Origin: Tricholoma matsutake
Lineage: Eukaryota; Basidiomycota; Agaricomycetes; Agaricales; Tricholomataceae
Direction of reading: 5' to 3'
DNA: 64,000 nucleotides
NCBI GenBank assembly: GCA_026075535.2
Contig: AP026550.1
Span: forward strand, 5,828,001-5,892,000
Each line of letters opens with the position of its first letter. Position 1 is the first letter of the stretch. This document shows, in pieces, positions 24,786 through 36,112 of the stretch. A program made the translations under genes and the position numbers. The notes beneath the pieces were generated by a model. It had not been told where the DNA came from. It saw only the letters and a program-made list of their open reading frames with translations, and did not search any database.

Positions 24786-27700
24786 CTAGAGGGGAGGTAG
24801 TGGTCTACGGCACTGAGGGCAGATATTCTAGGAGGATGCATAAGTATAGCTGTAGAACGAAAAGCACTGAACACACCTTGATTGCGAGCCACTATAAGAT
24901 CCGATAAAGATGCGTCAGATCTGATGAATGAAATTGAGACGAAAGTAATACCCACTCTTTCCAGACATTCTGTATGCTGTTAACAAATCGATTTGGATCA
25001 GCACCGCGACGTCTCAAAGAGCAAAAAGCAAGTTGGAACCCACAAATAAATGATGACATGGTGCCAGACTATAGATCTTCCTCGTGCCGGGACTCTCCAT
25101 TCCCATATGCATTGCATTGAACAGCCCTCCAGGACCTCCCAGGCTCTTCCGACTGCTTGCATTAAGTGTCGCTGCATCGCGATCCCAATCACCCGACATC
25201 CTCTTCTCTGACTGGTGTTGCCCCGATGAATCTATCTGTATAGCATCCATACAAATGGCGCAGTCTCCAAGGGATTGTTCCGGGGCTTCAGAATCTGGCA
25301 AGGGCATCGGGGGATGATAGTCGTAGGTTTTGGTGGTGGCATACTGGGAGTAAAAGTCAGCAACGCAGATCCCATACTAACAGAACAAGACAACCTTCTG
25401 TGGGAGGAAGAAAGTGGGACCTAGGACTTCTTGAAGGAGGACGACAGTTGCTTGGAAGCACACAAAGGCGGCAAGGAGATATGACCATGCTGCGACAAGT
25501 TCAAAGTTCAATTATTGACAAAGCTATAATGAAATAACGCTCACAACGAGGCTCGACATCAAGCACATTTTTTGGACACGCCAAGAAATCTTTCACGAAC
25601 CTCGTCAGCATCTGAATTGTTTTCCCAGCATCGAACACAAACTCACAAAGAGCAAGATAAAGCCGACAAACTGTAGTTCCAACGACATATTCCCTCGCCA
25701 ATCCACTAGTTCTTCCTCTCCGCACAGATCTCACAATCTGTGGCAACCATATCAACGAATACGAAACGGCAACGAATATCATTGAAAGCGTCGGAGAAAG
25801 GATGACCCGGACGATAAATGTTAAGAAGATGAACAATGTCACCCCTGGCAAGTTGAGCGACGTCAGTCGAAAGTATCATGGGGGATTGAAAGAAAATATG
25901 AGCCCTACATAACCTTGCTTGGGGATCCGTTCGGATATGCTGAATAAAAAAAGAAATAAAGGAGGGTGTAGCAGGTGCCGGTGTTTGAGCATCAGCATTA
26001 GCTGTAGGTAGATTATCAGTTAGTCGTGATGGGGCTGGAGCTTGGCTGGTGGATGTTGGAACGGGAGTTGGAAGGTAGCTGTTGTTGATATTAGTGGGAA
26101 CAGCACCAGCAGGTGGTGTGAGTGTGAGTGTAGGTGGTGCCGGCGGAGTGATGACTGGCGGCAAAGACGTCAAGTTCTCTGGCAGTTGGATCTGATGTAT
26201 TAACACAGAGAATTGCTACAACAGCCAAGTGTGAGCAATATACATCCGCCAGAAGCAAAAAAGAGATATGCACCGCTTCATACACAAACAACATACAAGC
26301 TAGGAATGCTGGCGCGATGAGAGAAAGCGAGGGCCTGCCTTCGGCAAGAATGGCGAACGTTATGTGACCTGCAAAGGAAACAGAATCTACGGTAGCTTGC
26401 GCGAGGAAAGACCAGCGAGAAACACGAGCTAGGCCTGAGGGAGTGCGGCTACGTTCTGTTTGGCGAGAACAAAGAAACAGGAGCAGGAGGTAGGAAAGAG
26501 CGGCGGAGCCCGCATCTGCAGTACAATGAAGTCACGAAGGATGAGGACTCTTAACGACTTACATGTAGTCACTTTTCGAAAGAAAGTCCGTGATCTTGGA
26601 ATTTGATATTGTGAGCAATCACATTCCAAGGATCTGTTTGTAAGGGATAACGTACCTCAAGCCCTCTGTTTTTACAAGCTGATACATAAGTCCGCACTCT
26701 TTGCTGATCAACAGCCCAGTGAGGGTCAATTTCGGCGGCTTGACTGTTGATATCCCTGTCGGCCTCTGGGTCTCCTCCTCTAACTCCTGCATGAGGTCCT
26801 CTGACACATTCACAGCGTGGAGTTGTGCATAGAATGTGAACGGGCACATGGATTTGGGGGGCTCATCTAGTTACCAAACTTACTATAGACTTCATCAGTA
26901 ACAGGAGGGACATACCCTTCGAGTCCTGGTCGATTACACCCGCGTCAATCAGCCTTTGCAACTTGTTGATATGGGCAGTAAGTTCAGGCTCTACGACATG
27001 TGCAGTTTCGTTCTTCGCCGAGGCCGGAACAAGAGACGGTAAGAGTCTAATGTCTATACGCCGACTTGAGAAGCGAATAGCCTCAGATTGAACACAGTTG
27101 CACAATAAAACGATGAGATTCACCCAGTAGGTTCCGCAAATCCATAAATGGACCCATTCGAGCGAAAGTGTATGCCTTCAAATTCCAGTCGTAAGTCTTC
27201 GGAGGTGATGGAATCGGTAAGTTCAATCCTCCCCTGTTCATCTCTCATTTAATTGGTTCTAGACAAGCAGGACAGAGGACATACATGAACAAAAGCGATG
27301 TTCTCAGAAACCACAGTGCCATTCTCGTACAAAGGCAGTTTCTCCACCACACTCAGGGCTACTTTTTCTGATGCCGTCCAGTTCCATAATCCTATGCGCT
27401 CGACTATTTCGGTATTATTAGAACCGGCCATGTAAGTTTGTGCCAGGGCATTCCATGGCGTAGTGTCGTTGTCTGCAAGAGCCGACGGCGTAATATTGTG
27501 AAATTCGGTCGTGCCATGGACGAATCCAGTGATATTTGGATAGTAAGATGACTGGCCGGGATCGAGTATGCTCTCTTGGACGTTGAAACTTTGCAACAAC
27601 GAAGGTAGAACGGGGTCCTGATCAGGCTAAAGTGTGGTCGTTCATTTGAGGCTGCACATCTAAGAGAAGAGATACTCACAGCGGTAAAGTTTGACGAGGT

Positions 27701-27910
27701 TCCATTCATCCACGAGGTATAATTTGACCGTTGATATTCCAACGACCGTAGGGCATCTTGGTACTGGTGTCGTGCAAGAAACTCATCGCCATTGTGACTT
27801 GTGAGCATGAAGAGCATGAGACTGATGAAGAGAAAGGAAGGGATAGAGCTGCGCTGCCTGGGTCTTCCCCCAGCCAACCCTGTTTCCTCTTCCCTTGTGG
27901 GGTCATCCAT
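24786..27910 (-). CDS. DSC1: Dsc1/Tul1-type transmembrane RING E3 ubiquitin ligase
   Basis: Catalytic subunit of the fungal Dsc/Tul1 Golgi-endosomal ubiquitin ligase, which ubiquitinates membrane proteins and, in some fungi, activates SREBP. The start MDDPTREEE (27910) is followed by one membrane segment (IPSFLFISLMLFML). A lumenal region with many N-glycosylation sequons (NYT, NGT, NIT, NNT) comes next. Then there are several hydrophobic segments, including SYLLLLFLCSRQTERSRTPSG and RVSRWSFLAQATVDSVSFAGHITFAILA (26480-26330), a Pro-rich loop (26190-25960) and further membrane segments to 25400. The C-terminal RING-H2 starts CAICMDAI (25268-25245) and continues CHHLF, HTECLERWLAIK and NICPQCRRPLPPL, spread over four exons. 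It ends at the TAG at 24788-24786. The last introns were placed by GT..AG and by restoring the RING spacing. It is divergent from Nnf1 with only 86 bp between start codons. Confidence 0.85.
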
Positions 27911-27996
27911 GGTCGTCTATTAGTCGTCTAGTCGCTGTTGGTGACAGCGGCGGACCAAGGAATTCAATCACGTGCTCGACACGCTCTCTCATTGAC
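27911..27996. promoter_or_regulatory. 86-bp divergent promoter with E-box
   Basis: Only 86 bp separate the ATG of the minus-strand Dsc1/Tul1 gene from the ATG of Nnf1. CACGTG (27969-27974) is an E-box, a bHLH-type site. Both 5' UTRs and both core promoters must share this interval. Confidence 0.55.
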
Positions 27997-28837
27997 ATGT
28001 TCAATCAGTCGGGCAGCCGACGCTGGACACACTTTCACTCGGCGCTCCAGCTGGCCGTGCAGCGGTCTGCTCATAAGTGGACGTCAGTAGCTTTCTCTTC
28101 TTTCAAAATCCAAAAGACGCGTTCTTAACTCGGGAGTCACGCATACAGTTTTGATGACTTTGCCGAATGTTTCTCCTTATACGTAGAGGAAGACAAGAAT
28201 GGCTCTTCAGCAACCTACAACAGCATCTCCGATTACATAGAGGCACAAAACTTTGTATGTGCGTTTGTCCTCCTAGGTGATAGAGTTGAAGTCAAGCAAG
28301 TTTGTTTACCGAATAGCGCGATCTCGATAAACTATTCAAGGACTATGTGGTACAGGAGAACATCGACATCCTGCACCGTGTCGTCATAGAAGCTAAAGAT
28401 CGTAAAGCCAAGGGAAATATTGGCAAGGATGTGTGGCAAGAGGACTTAGAGCCTCGAGCAGCGGTTTGTGGTAGGACTGTTCCGATTTTGGAGCAAGAGG
28501 CGAAGAGACTACGCGAGTCTCTAGCAGCGGTGTGTAACCATGTTCGCGAATGTATATCCTGCTCATGGTATTCTACACCCTCTAGATGGAGGAAGAGAAC
28601 ATGCACCTCCAGGCTCAGATAGAAGAGAACACAAAAGCTACCGAAGATGCAAACGGTCAGGCCCTTGAGCTTCTCGACAAGTTCGACGCTGTGCGTATAA
28701 TGCATTTCCCAAAAGGTTACGCCCTCAGGTTCTCTTTCGACCAGGTTTATGAAGAATGGCAGAAGCTCCCCACAGACGGAATTGAAGAGTGGACAGTCCA
28801 ATCAGCAGAGTCCCTAAAACCTATGTTACTTTCATGA
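27997..28837 (+). CDS. NNF1: Kinetochore protein Nnf1 (PMF1), Mis12/MIND complex
   Basis: Nnf1 pairs with Mis12/Mtw1 in the MIND complex, which joins the inner kinetochore to the Ndc80 microtubule coupler. The start MFNQSGSRRWTHFHSALQLAVQRSAHKW continues after a short intron with FDDFAECFSLYVEEDK, which matches the N-terminal signature RW..F..AL...W..F..CFP of the family. Later exons give LDKLFKDYVVQENIDILHRVV, then a heptad-rich coiled coil (LEQEAKRLRESLAAMEEENMHLQAQIEENTKA in pieces across introns at about 28485-28650) and the C-terminal WQKLPTDGIEEW. About 215 residues are expected, the usual size. Introns lie near 28079-28150, 28254-28318, 28530-28586 and 28690-28745. It shares a divergent promoter with Dsc1/Tul1. 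Confidence 0.78.
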
Positions 28838-29096
28838 CCCTGATGACTGTTTTATTTCTGAATATCGGTCTGTAGATTGGGGAAATCTAAATGAAATGAA
28901 CGAAAGAGCCACCAGTCCCGCGGAACCTATGTAAAGCGCTAAGTAGGTCCTAACTGACACCTAGTTTTCTGCATTTCCTTTTTGAGATCCGAGTCAAAAA
29001 AGTTTCGAGTCACATTACATAAGTATGTCTAACTAATTGTTATACTTATAAGGCAGGCAGATTCAACCTTTCTCGCTTGCCAGCACTCTAGTGCTT

Positions 29097-30506
29097 ATGT
29101 CTGAATCCCCAGTTCTCGAGCGCCTTCGGATTGCAATTACAGAGAAGATCTACTGCAGTGGCACGCGTCGGCTCTCTGCTCAGAACTTCTTCTTGTACTA
29201 TGGCAAGGGTCAGACCGCACGGTCCGTCTCCTAAATTCTGACATTCAAGGACGCTGATGGTTTATGACGATGCTAGTCGCCTCAATCTTGCTAATGCAAC
29301 AGAGCAGGAGCTTACCGATCTCGCGAGAGCCTGCGATCAAGCGACTTTTGGCCTTGATGAGAAGGATGTCTTGGACGAATCCTACAGGAAGGCTAGGAAA
29401 ATGGATTCAGAGTATTTTTCGTCGACGTTCAACCTCGCCGATTCTGGGTTGATGGATACCGTCCGATCAGAGCTCCTGGAAGGTGAAAATGAGGGCAAGG
29501 TTATTAAGGCTGAACTGTACAAGCTGAATGTTTATGGTGAGCCCTAATTGATAGTATAAGGGCATATCTTTCATATGATGCGACGGCAGAACCTGGCGCT
29601 TTCTTTAAAACGCACAAAGACACGCCACGTTCGGAGACTATGTTCGGCTCACTGGTCCTTGTTTTCCCGACTCGTCACGAAGGCGGTTCGCTGCTCCTTC
29701 GTCACGACGACCAGGAGTGGGAGTTTGATTCGGCGAAGGCTGTAGCCGATCAATCCTCGCCTGCAATTGGCTATATCGCGTTCTACAGCGATGTGGAGCA
29801 CGAAGTCACCCCCGTTACTTCTGGCCATCGCGTCACCTTAACATACAACCTTTATTTCATTCCAGGCCTTGTAAATCAGGACGCCGCTCAGGATACTAAC
29901 ATCTCCATTGTGCCCTCAAACGAAGCCGTATTTCGTTCCGTCTTTGCTGAGCTATTGGGAAGCATGGACTTCTTGCCCGAGGGAGGCAAGCTTGGTTTTG
30001 GCCTCAGCCATCAGTACGCATTTACACCGGATATCAATGCCATTCCTCGGGACCCCTACGGGCGCGTACAACATAGTAGAAATCGAAGTAACAACGTCCT
30101 TGCGCTGCAACGTCTCGTTCACGGACTCAAAGGCAGTGACGCCACCATCTTCAGAGTGTGTCAGGGGTTGTCTCTGAAGGCTTACCTTCGTATTATTTAC
30201 AATGCCGGCGATGCTCTTATGATGGCCAATCACGTCGTTAACATACATCCTGACGAAGAAGTAGAAGAGCTGCAGATAACCTTACACAACGAGGGAGCAA
30301 TTTTCCTCGAGGCAGACCAGGAATCGATGAGCTACTTCGACCCCCCAAAGCTTGACAAGGTCCACTGGGTGACAAAGGTGACTCCTTTCAATCAGGTGGC
30401 GACAAATTATGTACGATATGGGAATCAGGCGAGTTTGGGTTGCGTGTATGGCGATATGTGTTTGATCGTTGAGGTTGGAAAGTTGGGACACCGCACCACG
30501 GCCTGA
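29097..30506 (+). CDS. 2OG-Fe(II) oxygenase (prolyl 4-hydroxylase-like)
   Basis: The protein belongs to the large fungal set of 2-oxoglutarate- and iron-dependent oxygenases with a P4H-like double-stranded beta-helix; its substrate is unknown. Start MSESPVLERLRIA at 29097. Introns fall at 29222-29250 and 29535-29588. The metal site reads HKDTPR (His and Asp, about 29610-29627), then GSLVLVFPT and GGSLLLRH. The distal His is in EHEVTPVTSGHRVTLTYNL (29797-29850), where the Arg of GHRVTLTYNL is in the place that binds 2-oxoglutarate. The 288 residues after the last intron are one open frame ending at 30506. I estimate about 440 residues in all. It has no close functional partner nearby. Confidence 0.78.
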
Positions 30507-31424
30507 CACATTTTTGTGCACATATTTTTCATCCAAACGTACATGTACTTCATATTGTGTGCCGTACATCCTAGTCTCCTAAGCCAGACTAAATTTGTGT
30601 CTTTTGTATGGACGACACCCATCGTTCCAGAACACTTTGACCAAAATCGTAGTGAATGTTGGTAGGGAACTTTTGCGGGGCTTGGCTTTCTTCCCAACAA
30701 CTCTTCTTCTGGATCGCTTCGTCTGAATCCGAAATCTAGAGCCAGGGATCCTGACTGAAGGGGCCAGGAGCCACGACTCTGGAGACTTGAAAGCTCCGGC
30801 TTGTAGTGCAAAAGAAATGGCTGAAGAGACACAGTATATTGTTGTGACTCAACCAGACATCAAGCCTGAGGCACGCAAGGCAGAGAATACATATATTCAG
30901 TCGAACGTGTTGATAATTAGATCTTGGAGTTACAGAGGGGCGCAGTGCAACACTTGGCTTGAGGTAATTCTTTCAGTAAAGACTTTGCATGCGTTTGTCA
31001 CTGAGAACCCATGCCTTGGTAATCAAGATTCCTTCATAGTTGACAAAACCCCAAGAGACGTAGTGAGCGCCTCCAGGTCAGCGTGATACGTGCAGCATCT
31101 CCCATCTACCTTGATTTTGGACTCCTGGACTACGAACATTCTTGCCACTCTCGATTTAAGAGCAGGGCTTTGGAAAGCAGCTTGCATATGTGCAGCAAGC
31201 CAAAATAGTTTAGATCCGTTGAGTTGTCCAATTCTGCACATGATGAGCGTCAATGTACTACTCAAGACTAATTCACGCTGAACGCACCAACTTGGTCTTG
31301 AACCGCTGCGACGCTCTTGACCAATACGTGTCACCATGATGTCTTGCCGAAGGAAAGCAGGCGTGTGTGTGATACAAGAGTCGCGAGGGCAGAAGTTTGG
31401 TTGCACAGGTAGTTGCATGGTCCA
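30507..31424. other. Gap between oxygenase and Tpt1-like gene
   Basis: No gene is assigned. A minus-strand frame at 31023-31418 (131 aa) and a plus-strand frame at 30787-31086 (99 aa) lack any motif I recognise. The minus one could be a downstream exon of the Tpt1-like gene or an unrelated relic. Confidence 0.4.
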
Positions 31425-32514
31425 CTATTCCCGTTGGGATGATCTTTCCTCCATTAAAACTTGTCTTTCTGTCTCAACTTTTATCGCCTTAGTAAACAAA
31501 GTTGGGGAAATGACACCATTGCGGTCCCCTTTAGTCAAGACTTCATCGCCCTTTCGGGAGAAGTAAAGGTTAATTCCCGAGGAAAGAGCTTTCTGAATAC
31601 TGATATACACGCATATAATGCATCGAGAGAAGTTGCGAGTGCCTGAAAATCATTAGCAGGGCTGGAAAACAAATTAGGGTGCAGATGATTACCTTCTGCC
31701 ACAAGTCTTTCTGATGGATGGGTGAGGCTGACAGTCTCTTCCACGACGTTCGGATTTGACTCGGTTAAAAGACGAATAAACCCGTCAGCAGTGGAAAGTA
31801 TGCCATGCGTACCTACACCTGCATCAGTGATGGGTCAAGAAGGAAGAGATGGGCGCGTACGTGTCCTTTCCCAGTTGGTCAAAGAAGTATGGTAGACTGC
31901 GGTTGGGAAGGAGTTGTGGCGAAGAATGCGTCGTAACCCGAGGTCAACGCCCTGCATTGTGATCACTGAATACAATTACAACAGTGAAGATGTTCCAACC
32001 CACAGGGATTGTAAGTCTAACCGCCCTCACCCAGGGAATCTTCATATCTAAGTCCTCACCGTCTGGTTGATATGCCAGCTGGAAATGTTTTGGATTGCTC
32101 TTGATGAAGTGCAGAAAAGTCTCCAAACTCATGGTTTGGAAAGAAGGCATATTGAGCTGTTACCGGCACACATTAATGATTGGATATAGGAAGAACAGAA
32201 CTCGAACATACCATATCTCGGACGCGTACATACCCATCTGGTCGCATGTCCAAACTCCGTGCTCCATGTCCAAGTACCCGGTTTGCCTCCTTCCCAAATA
32301 ACATTGTCTGCTCATCCATGAGCCACACACTCCGGAATTTTTTGAAACCATGACGAATTCCCGCTGTCTGATTACTCACAACCCAAGGAAATGGGTGTTG
32401 TGCTGTTCTTGTGCTCACGCAGGATCGCTGGCCCTTCCAGGGGTGGGTCACGCACCCATTAGAGTGGCATCTTTGGGCATATGAGTTAAGGAGCGACTGG
32501 CATCTTCGCAGCAT
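31425..32514 (-). CDS. Tpt1/KptA-like tRNA 2'-phosphotransferase paralogue, catalytic Arg lost
   Basis: Tpt1 removes the splice-junction 2'-phosphate from tRNA using NAD+. This gene keeps the family order. The N lobe has NRVLGHGARSLDMRPDGYVRVRDM (32290-32212), then after an intron SLETFLHFIKSNPKHFQLAY (32130-32070) and WVRA (32022-32010). Next are AVYHTSLTNWER (where HGTT...W is expected), then EGTR in place of the ISGMR motif. Last come VYISIQKALSSGINLYFS and GDEVLTKGDRNGVISPTLF (31600-31480). The Arg of the catalytic LRH is Gly (codon GGA, 32269-32271), although the His and two later Arg remain. The RANQGHS block and the HGT and HIH motifs are weak or missing. A 70-residue N-terminal extension is basic and could be a mitochondrial signal. 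It is either a non-catalytic paralogue or an early pseudogene. Introns are manual. Confidence 0.62.
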
Positions 32515-32585
32515 ACCGAGCTCTGTCTCACAGCAGATTGGTATCGAGACTAAGTATCATCGTACATCCTTTCTTCTCACGACCC
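32515..32585. promoter_or_regulatory. 71-bp divergent intergenic promoter
   Basis: It separates the start codons of the Tpt1-like gene (minus) and the coiled-coil protein gene (plus). I see no TATA box. A pyrimidine-rich stretch, CATCCTTTCTTCTC, precedes the plus-strand ATG. Confidence 0.45.
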
Positions 32586-34451
32586 ATGCCAGGCTCAGCC
32601 ACTGTTACTTCTGACTGGGAGAAATACGGGATTCCTCCAAGGCAATCATCTATGGCATTATGGGCTCATCTCCTTGGAAAAGACAGACTACCCGCACCGC
32701 CAGACTCTGAAGTTGTCCCGCCTCCAATTGCGCCTCTGGACAAGAACGGAACTTCTATGAGGATACTCTTACATGACACACAAGCACACCTCGAAAGATT
32801 TTCTGTCAGGGCGGACAAACTGTTCTCAAGCGTGGAAGAAACAAGACGCGAAATTACGACAGTGAATGCTTTGTTTCAACGAGAGCACGAAACTTTGAGA
32901 GACGATATGGTCGATCTAGGTGGGTTTGCTATTCGAGAGCTCGGTCACTGATAACATATATGCGCATTTAATTATCGTACTGGACGTCTATTTCTGAGAT
33001 AAGTCAACCGATCTCAAACCGAATTGCAAAAGGCCATAGGCGGCCCAGCCCAAGCCTCGACCCTGGAACGTTTGACCAAGGATGTGGACCGACGGCTGGA
33101 AGCATTAGACAAGCGTATTGACGCCATTCAAGCGGTACCTGCCTAGTACTTCAGCACTTTTGTCGGCTCATCTTTAATCAAGCTCAGCCAGTCTCAAGGA
33201 CAAACTTTTCAAATACAATCCCAGACTCTTCACACCATACAGGAGCAACAAGGGACAATGATTGCTGCTCTTATGCCCCTCCTTCCGCTCTTGCAGGCTA
33301 TACCGCTTCACATTGAATCCGCACACAACAATCTCAAGGACACTATTGCGAAGTCTTCGAAAACACCAGTACACACTCCGAATTATCTGCGTCCGGCCCC
33401 AGCTATCAGCTCTACTCGCATGTGTAGAGAAAAACGAACAAGTTCCACACTGCGTTCGGATGGATTGTCTTCGCCTTCCCCGCGCCCAAATAAAAAACCC
33501 CGGATGTGTGTTGCGCTGCCAAGGTCAGATCAAACCCCTAAGTACGTAGAAGATGCTGCGTCGGCCACTCAGGAGACTCTTTCCAAAGCGGGGAAACATC
33601 CAATCATCCTGGATCCTCACATTGCGACCGTATCATCTTCTCTGAATCGCCAAAACAGCAACGCCATCGCGGCAAATCTCAAGACCCCTCGACGCCCTCT
33701 AGCTGACTTATTTGTCAAGACTGAAATGCAGACTCAAGTCCCGTCTCTAACACGGACTTCGACCTCGCAATCCATTAGCACAACTTCTAGATCAAATTTC
33801 CGTGTGTCCTCTCCTCCAAATGCCAGTTCCTCACCCCATCTCTTTGGAATCACGCCTTCTGCTAAACGTCCTCCACGTCTATCGCGCGTACATCCTCCCA
33901 CCCCCGACGTTTCTGGGGTTGTCCGTGCGCAAGCCCCTGCAGAAGCAGCACCAAAGCAGGCTTTTAGAGAAGATGTGCGAAGTGCAGGAGAGAAAGATGA
34001 AAACACTCGTTGGTCCCTCCATGCCAAAGCAGGAGTGCAACCATCAGATCAGTTATCGACATCTCTACTTTCTCTTGCACCATCTGCTTCTGTACAGCCT
34101 ACTGTTATCTCAAGAACCTCTCTTGCACCAGCGACTCCTTCGGTTGTTGTACCTTGTCCTTCCTCTTTGAATCCAGCGTTACCCATACCAAGGCAAACTC
34201 AACTTGTCAGATCAGGCATCCCACCTCTGCCGCCACAACCCCAGTTATTACTGACGACGCAGGAAGCTAGACTCACACGCTCCAGCATGAAGCCGATACC
34301 CATGAGCAGCATGGGAATTCGAGAGAGACGATCGCCTTTCGTGAGTTGCATTTTGGCTATGTCATTCAACGTCTGATGGTGAGCTATCTAGAGGGAAGGA
34401 AGGCGATTTATACCCTTGCAAGATTCGGATGATGAGGATGAAATTGAATGA
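32586..34451 (+). CDS. 560-aa coiled-coil/disordered protein, unknown function
   Basis: I do not recognise the family. Four exons (32586-32919, 33004-33134, 33183-34340, 34392-34451) with GT..AG introns add up to exactly 561 codons, which supports the model. The N-terminus MPGSATVTSDWEKYGIPP..ALWAHLLGKD is followed by a Pro-rich turn. A long coiled coil runs from about residue 50 to 230, with heptads through RLTKDVDRRLEALDKRIDAIQ and QGQTFQIQSQTLHTIQEQQ. The rest, about 320 residues, is disordered and rich in Ser, Pro, Thr and basic residues (a nuclear signal is likely at PRPNKKPRM). It ends with REGRRFIPLQDSDDEDEIE. The last exon is missed if the intron at 34341-34391 is read through. The architecture would suit a chromosome- or meiosis-linked scaffold, but that is only a guess. 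Confidence 0.6.
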
Positions 34452-34697
34452 GGTTAAATGATTCCCTAGTTACGTCGTTTTTCCCGCAGAATTAGTATCG
34501 TGCTGTCTAGTCTATTTCATAAAAAACGGTTACAGAACATGCCTCATGATTGCAGTGTGAATTTACACCATTTAGTCCGTCCGTACGCTATGTACATTCC
34601 AGGGAAGTGGACGCCAAACTCTAACGATGGGGTCATCCCTCGTTGTTCCAACGTTTGACAAGGACCGCAACGGTCAAACACTCTTCTATAAAGACTT

Positions 34698-36112
34698 TTA
34701 TACCGCATGTTCGCTCGTTTCTCCCTGCAGAGCACACTTCTCCTTTGTCTCTGTCGGTCGAGTGGTTGCGCAACCAAGCCAAATTTCAACCGGAGCACCG
34801 CCAGCACCCTTATGCTCACTAATCTTCTTGAGCTCGAGACCAATTTCAGCGACTAAATTCCATAGCGTCCTCTCAGCAGCATCACGTTGCTTGTATCCCA
34901 TGAGCACCATAGGAGGCTTGGTGCCTAATCGCATTACTTGTGCAAGGGTGCGGACCAGTGAAGGGAAGGAAGCCGTGTTATACGTGACGTCCGCCATTCT
35001 ATATTGCATTTCAACTGATGACCGGTCCAAGCTAAGTACAGAGAGCATACACAATGACATCGAAACCTTCGTTGAAATCTTGGATGGAATCTGGTAGCGT
35101 TTCATTGTCCCAATCAAGAACGACTGCCGTCGGGCGTGTGTCCTGGAACAAGTGGGCGTTGGTTGATATGTTATGCTCAAGCAAAGGCATCGCTGATTCT
35201 AGTTGTTGTTTGTGTCATTAAATATGGTCCTTATGGCTAATTCGGGGCCACATACCAAGATCAGTGGTTATGATGTGACTGTAACCTCTGGAAGACATGC
35301 TTTTGATTGATATGAGAGCGGCCAGTGTAAGAGCCACGATTCCCGTTCCTGCACCTGAGGTACATTCAGCAACAAGCGAACATAACAAGTCGGGAACTCG
35401 AACCAAGCTCTAATATATTACGCTGCTGGACTAAAAACAACGCATTTTTTAGTATTGCCAGGCCGTCATCTGCCGGTACAGATCCATTCTCAAGCCCGAC
35501 CAACCACGAGCTCAGCCCAACGCCGCTGTCCCATATTTTCTGAAACATGCCTATACAGCATCACATACTAAAATCCAAAAGAAAACTGTATTTGCATACC
35601 TTGTCGAGGTCAAATGACGTCTGCTCCATGATCCTGAGCAATGGGCCAACTTCATCCGCTTGCAATCGATACACTCTCTCGACCTTTTCTTGCTTTCCGT
35701 CTCGTTTGGCGCCTTTTAATCCAAAAAGAATGGGCATGGATATCACAGGAAACGGTACTGTTCCAAGCGATTGATCGTACAAATCAACGGTGGAGAAATG
35801 GGGCGCTCCTTCAATATGTGGCTTGGCACTGAGAAGAAGCCGCCATGACTGGCCACCCCGAAGGCTAGGGGGAAGGGGCACTTGGATCTCTTTGTAGGCG
35901 TTGGATTGTCGCCAAGTCGTCAGTTTCTTTGGTTTTGCGAAAATTTCGTCTTGGTGTGAATTTTGCACCAGGGCCCATGTATAGAATATATCTTGAGATC
36001 TCTGGAAGAGCTCTGTCCTCAAGTCATTAGAAATTTGTGGTGTTACAGACACTACGCCAGAAGTTGCAGATTGCAGGGGAGGAGGACGAAGGAAGGAAAT
36101 GTAAACGAACAT
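34698..36112 (-). CDS. METTL21-like protein-lysine N-methyltransferase (family 16)
   Basis: A seven-beta-strand methyltransferase of the group that methylates lysines on elongation factors, chaperones and similar proteins using S-adenosylmethionine. Start MFVYISFLRPPP at 36112. About 180 N-terminal residues form a fungal-type extension. The catalytic part begins KIWDSGVGLSSWL (35535-35500). The SAM-binding motif I is split by an intron: NILELG (35420-35400), then AGTGIVALTLA (35360-35320). Next are ITTDL, TAVVLDWDNETLPDSIQDF (35140-35085) and the post-motif FDVIVYA. GYKQRDAAERTLWNLVAEIGLELKKI (34905-34830) corresponds to the helical end where family members carry a K/R..R/E-R substrate segment. 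It ends at 34698. Around 430 residues are expected. The target cannot be predicted. Confidence 0.75.
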
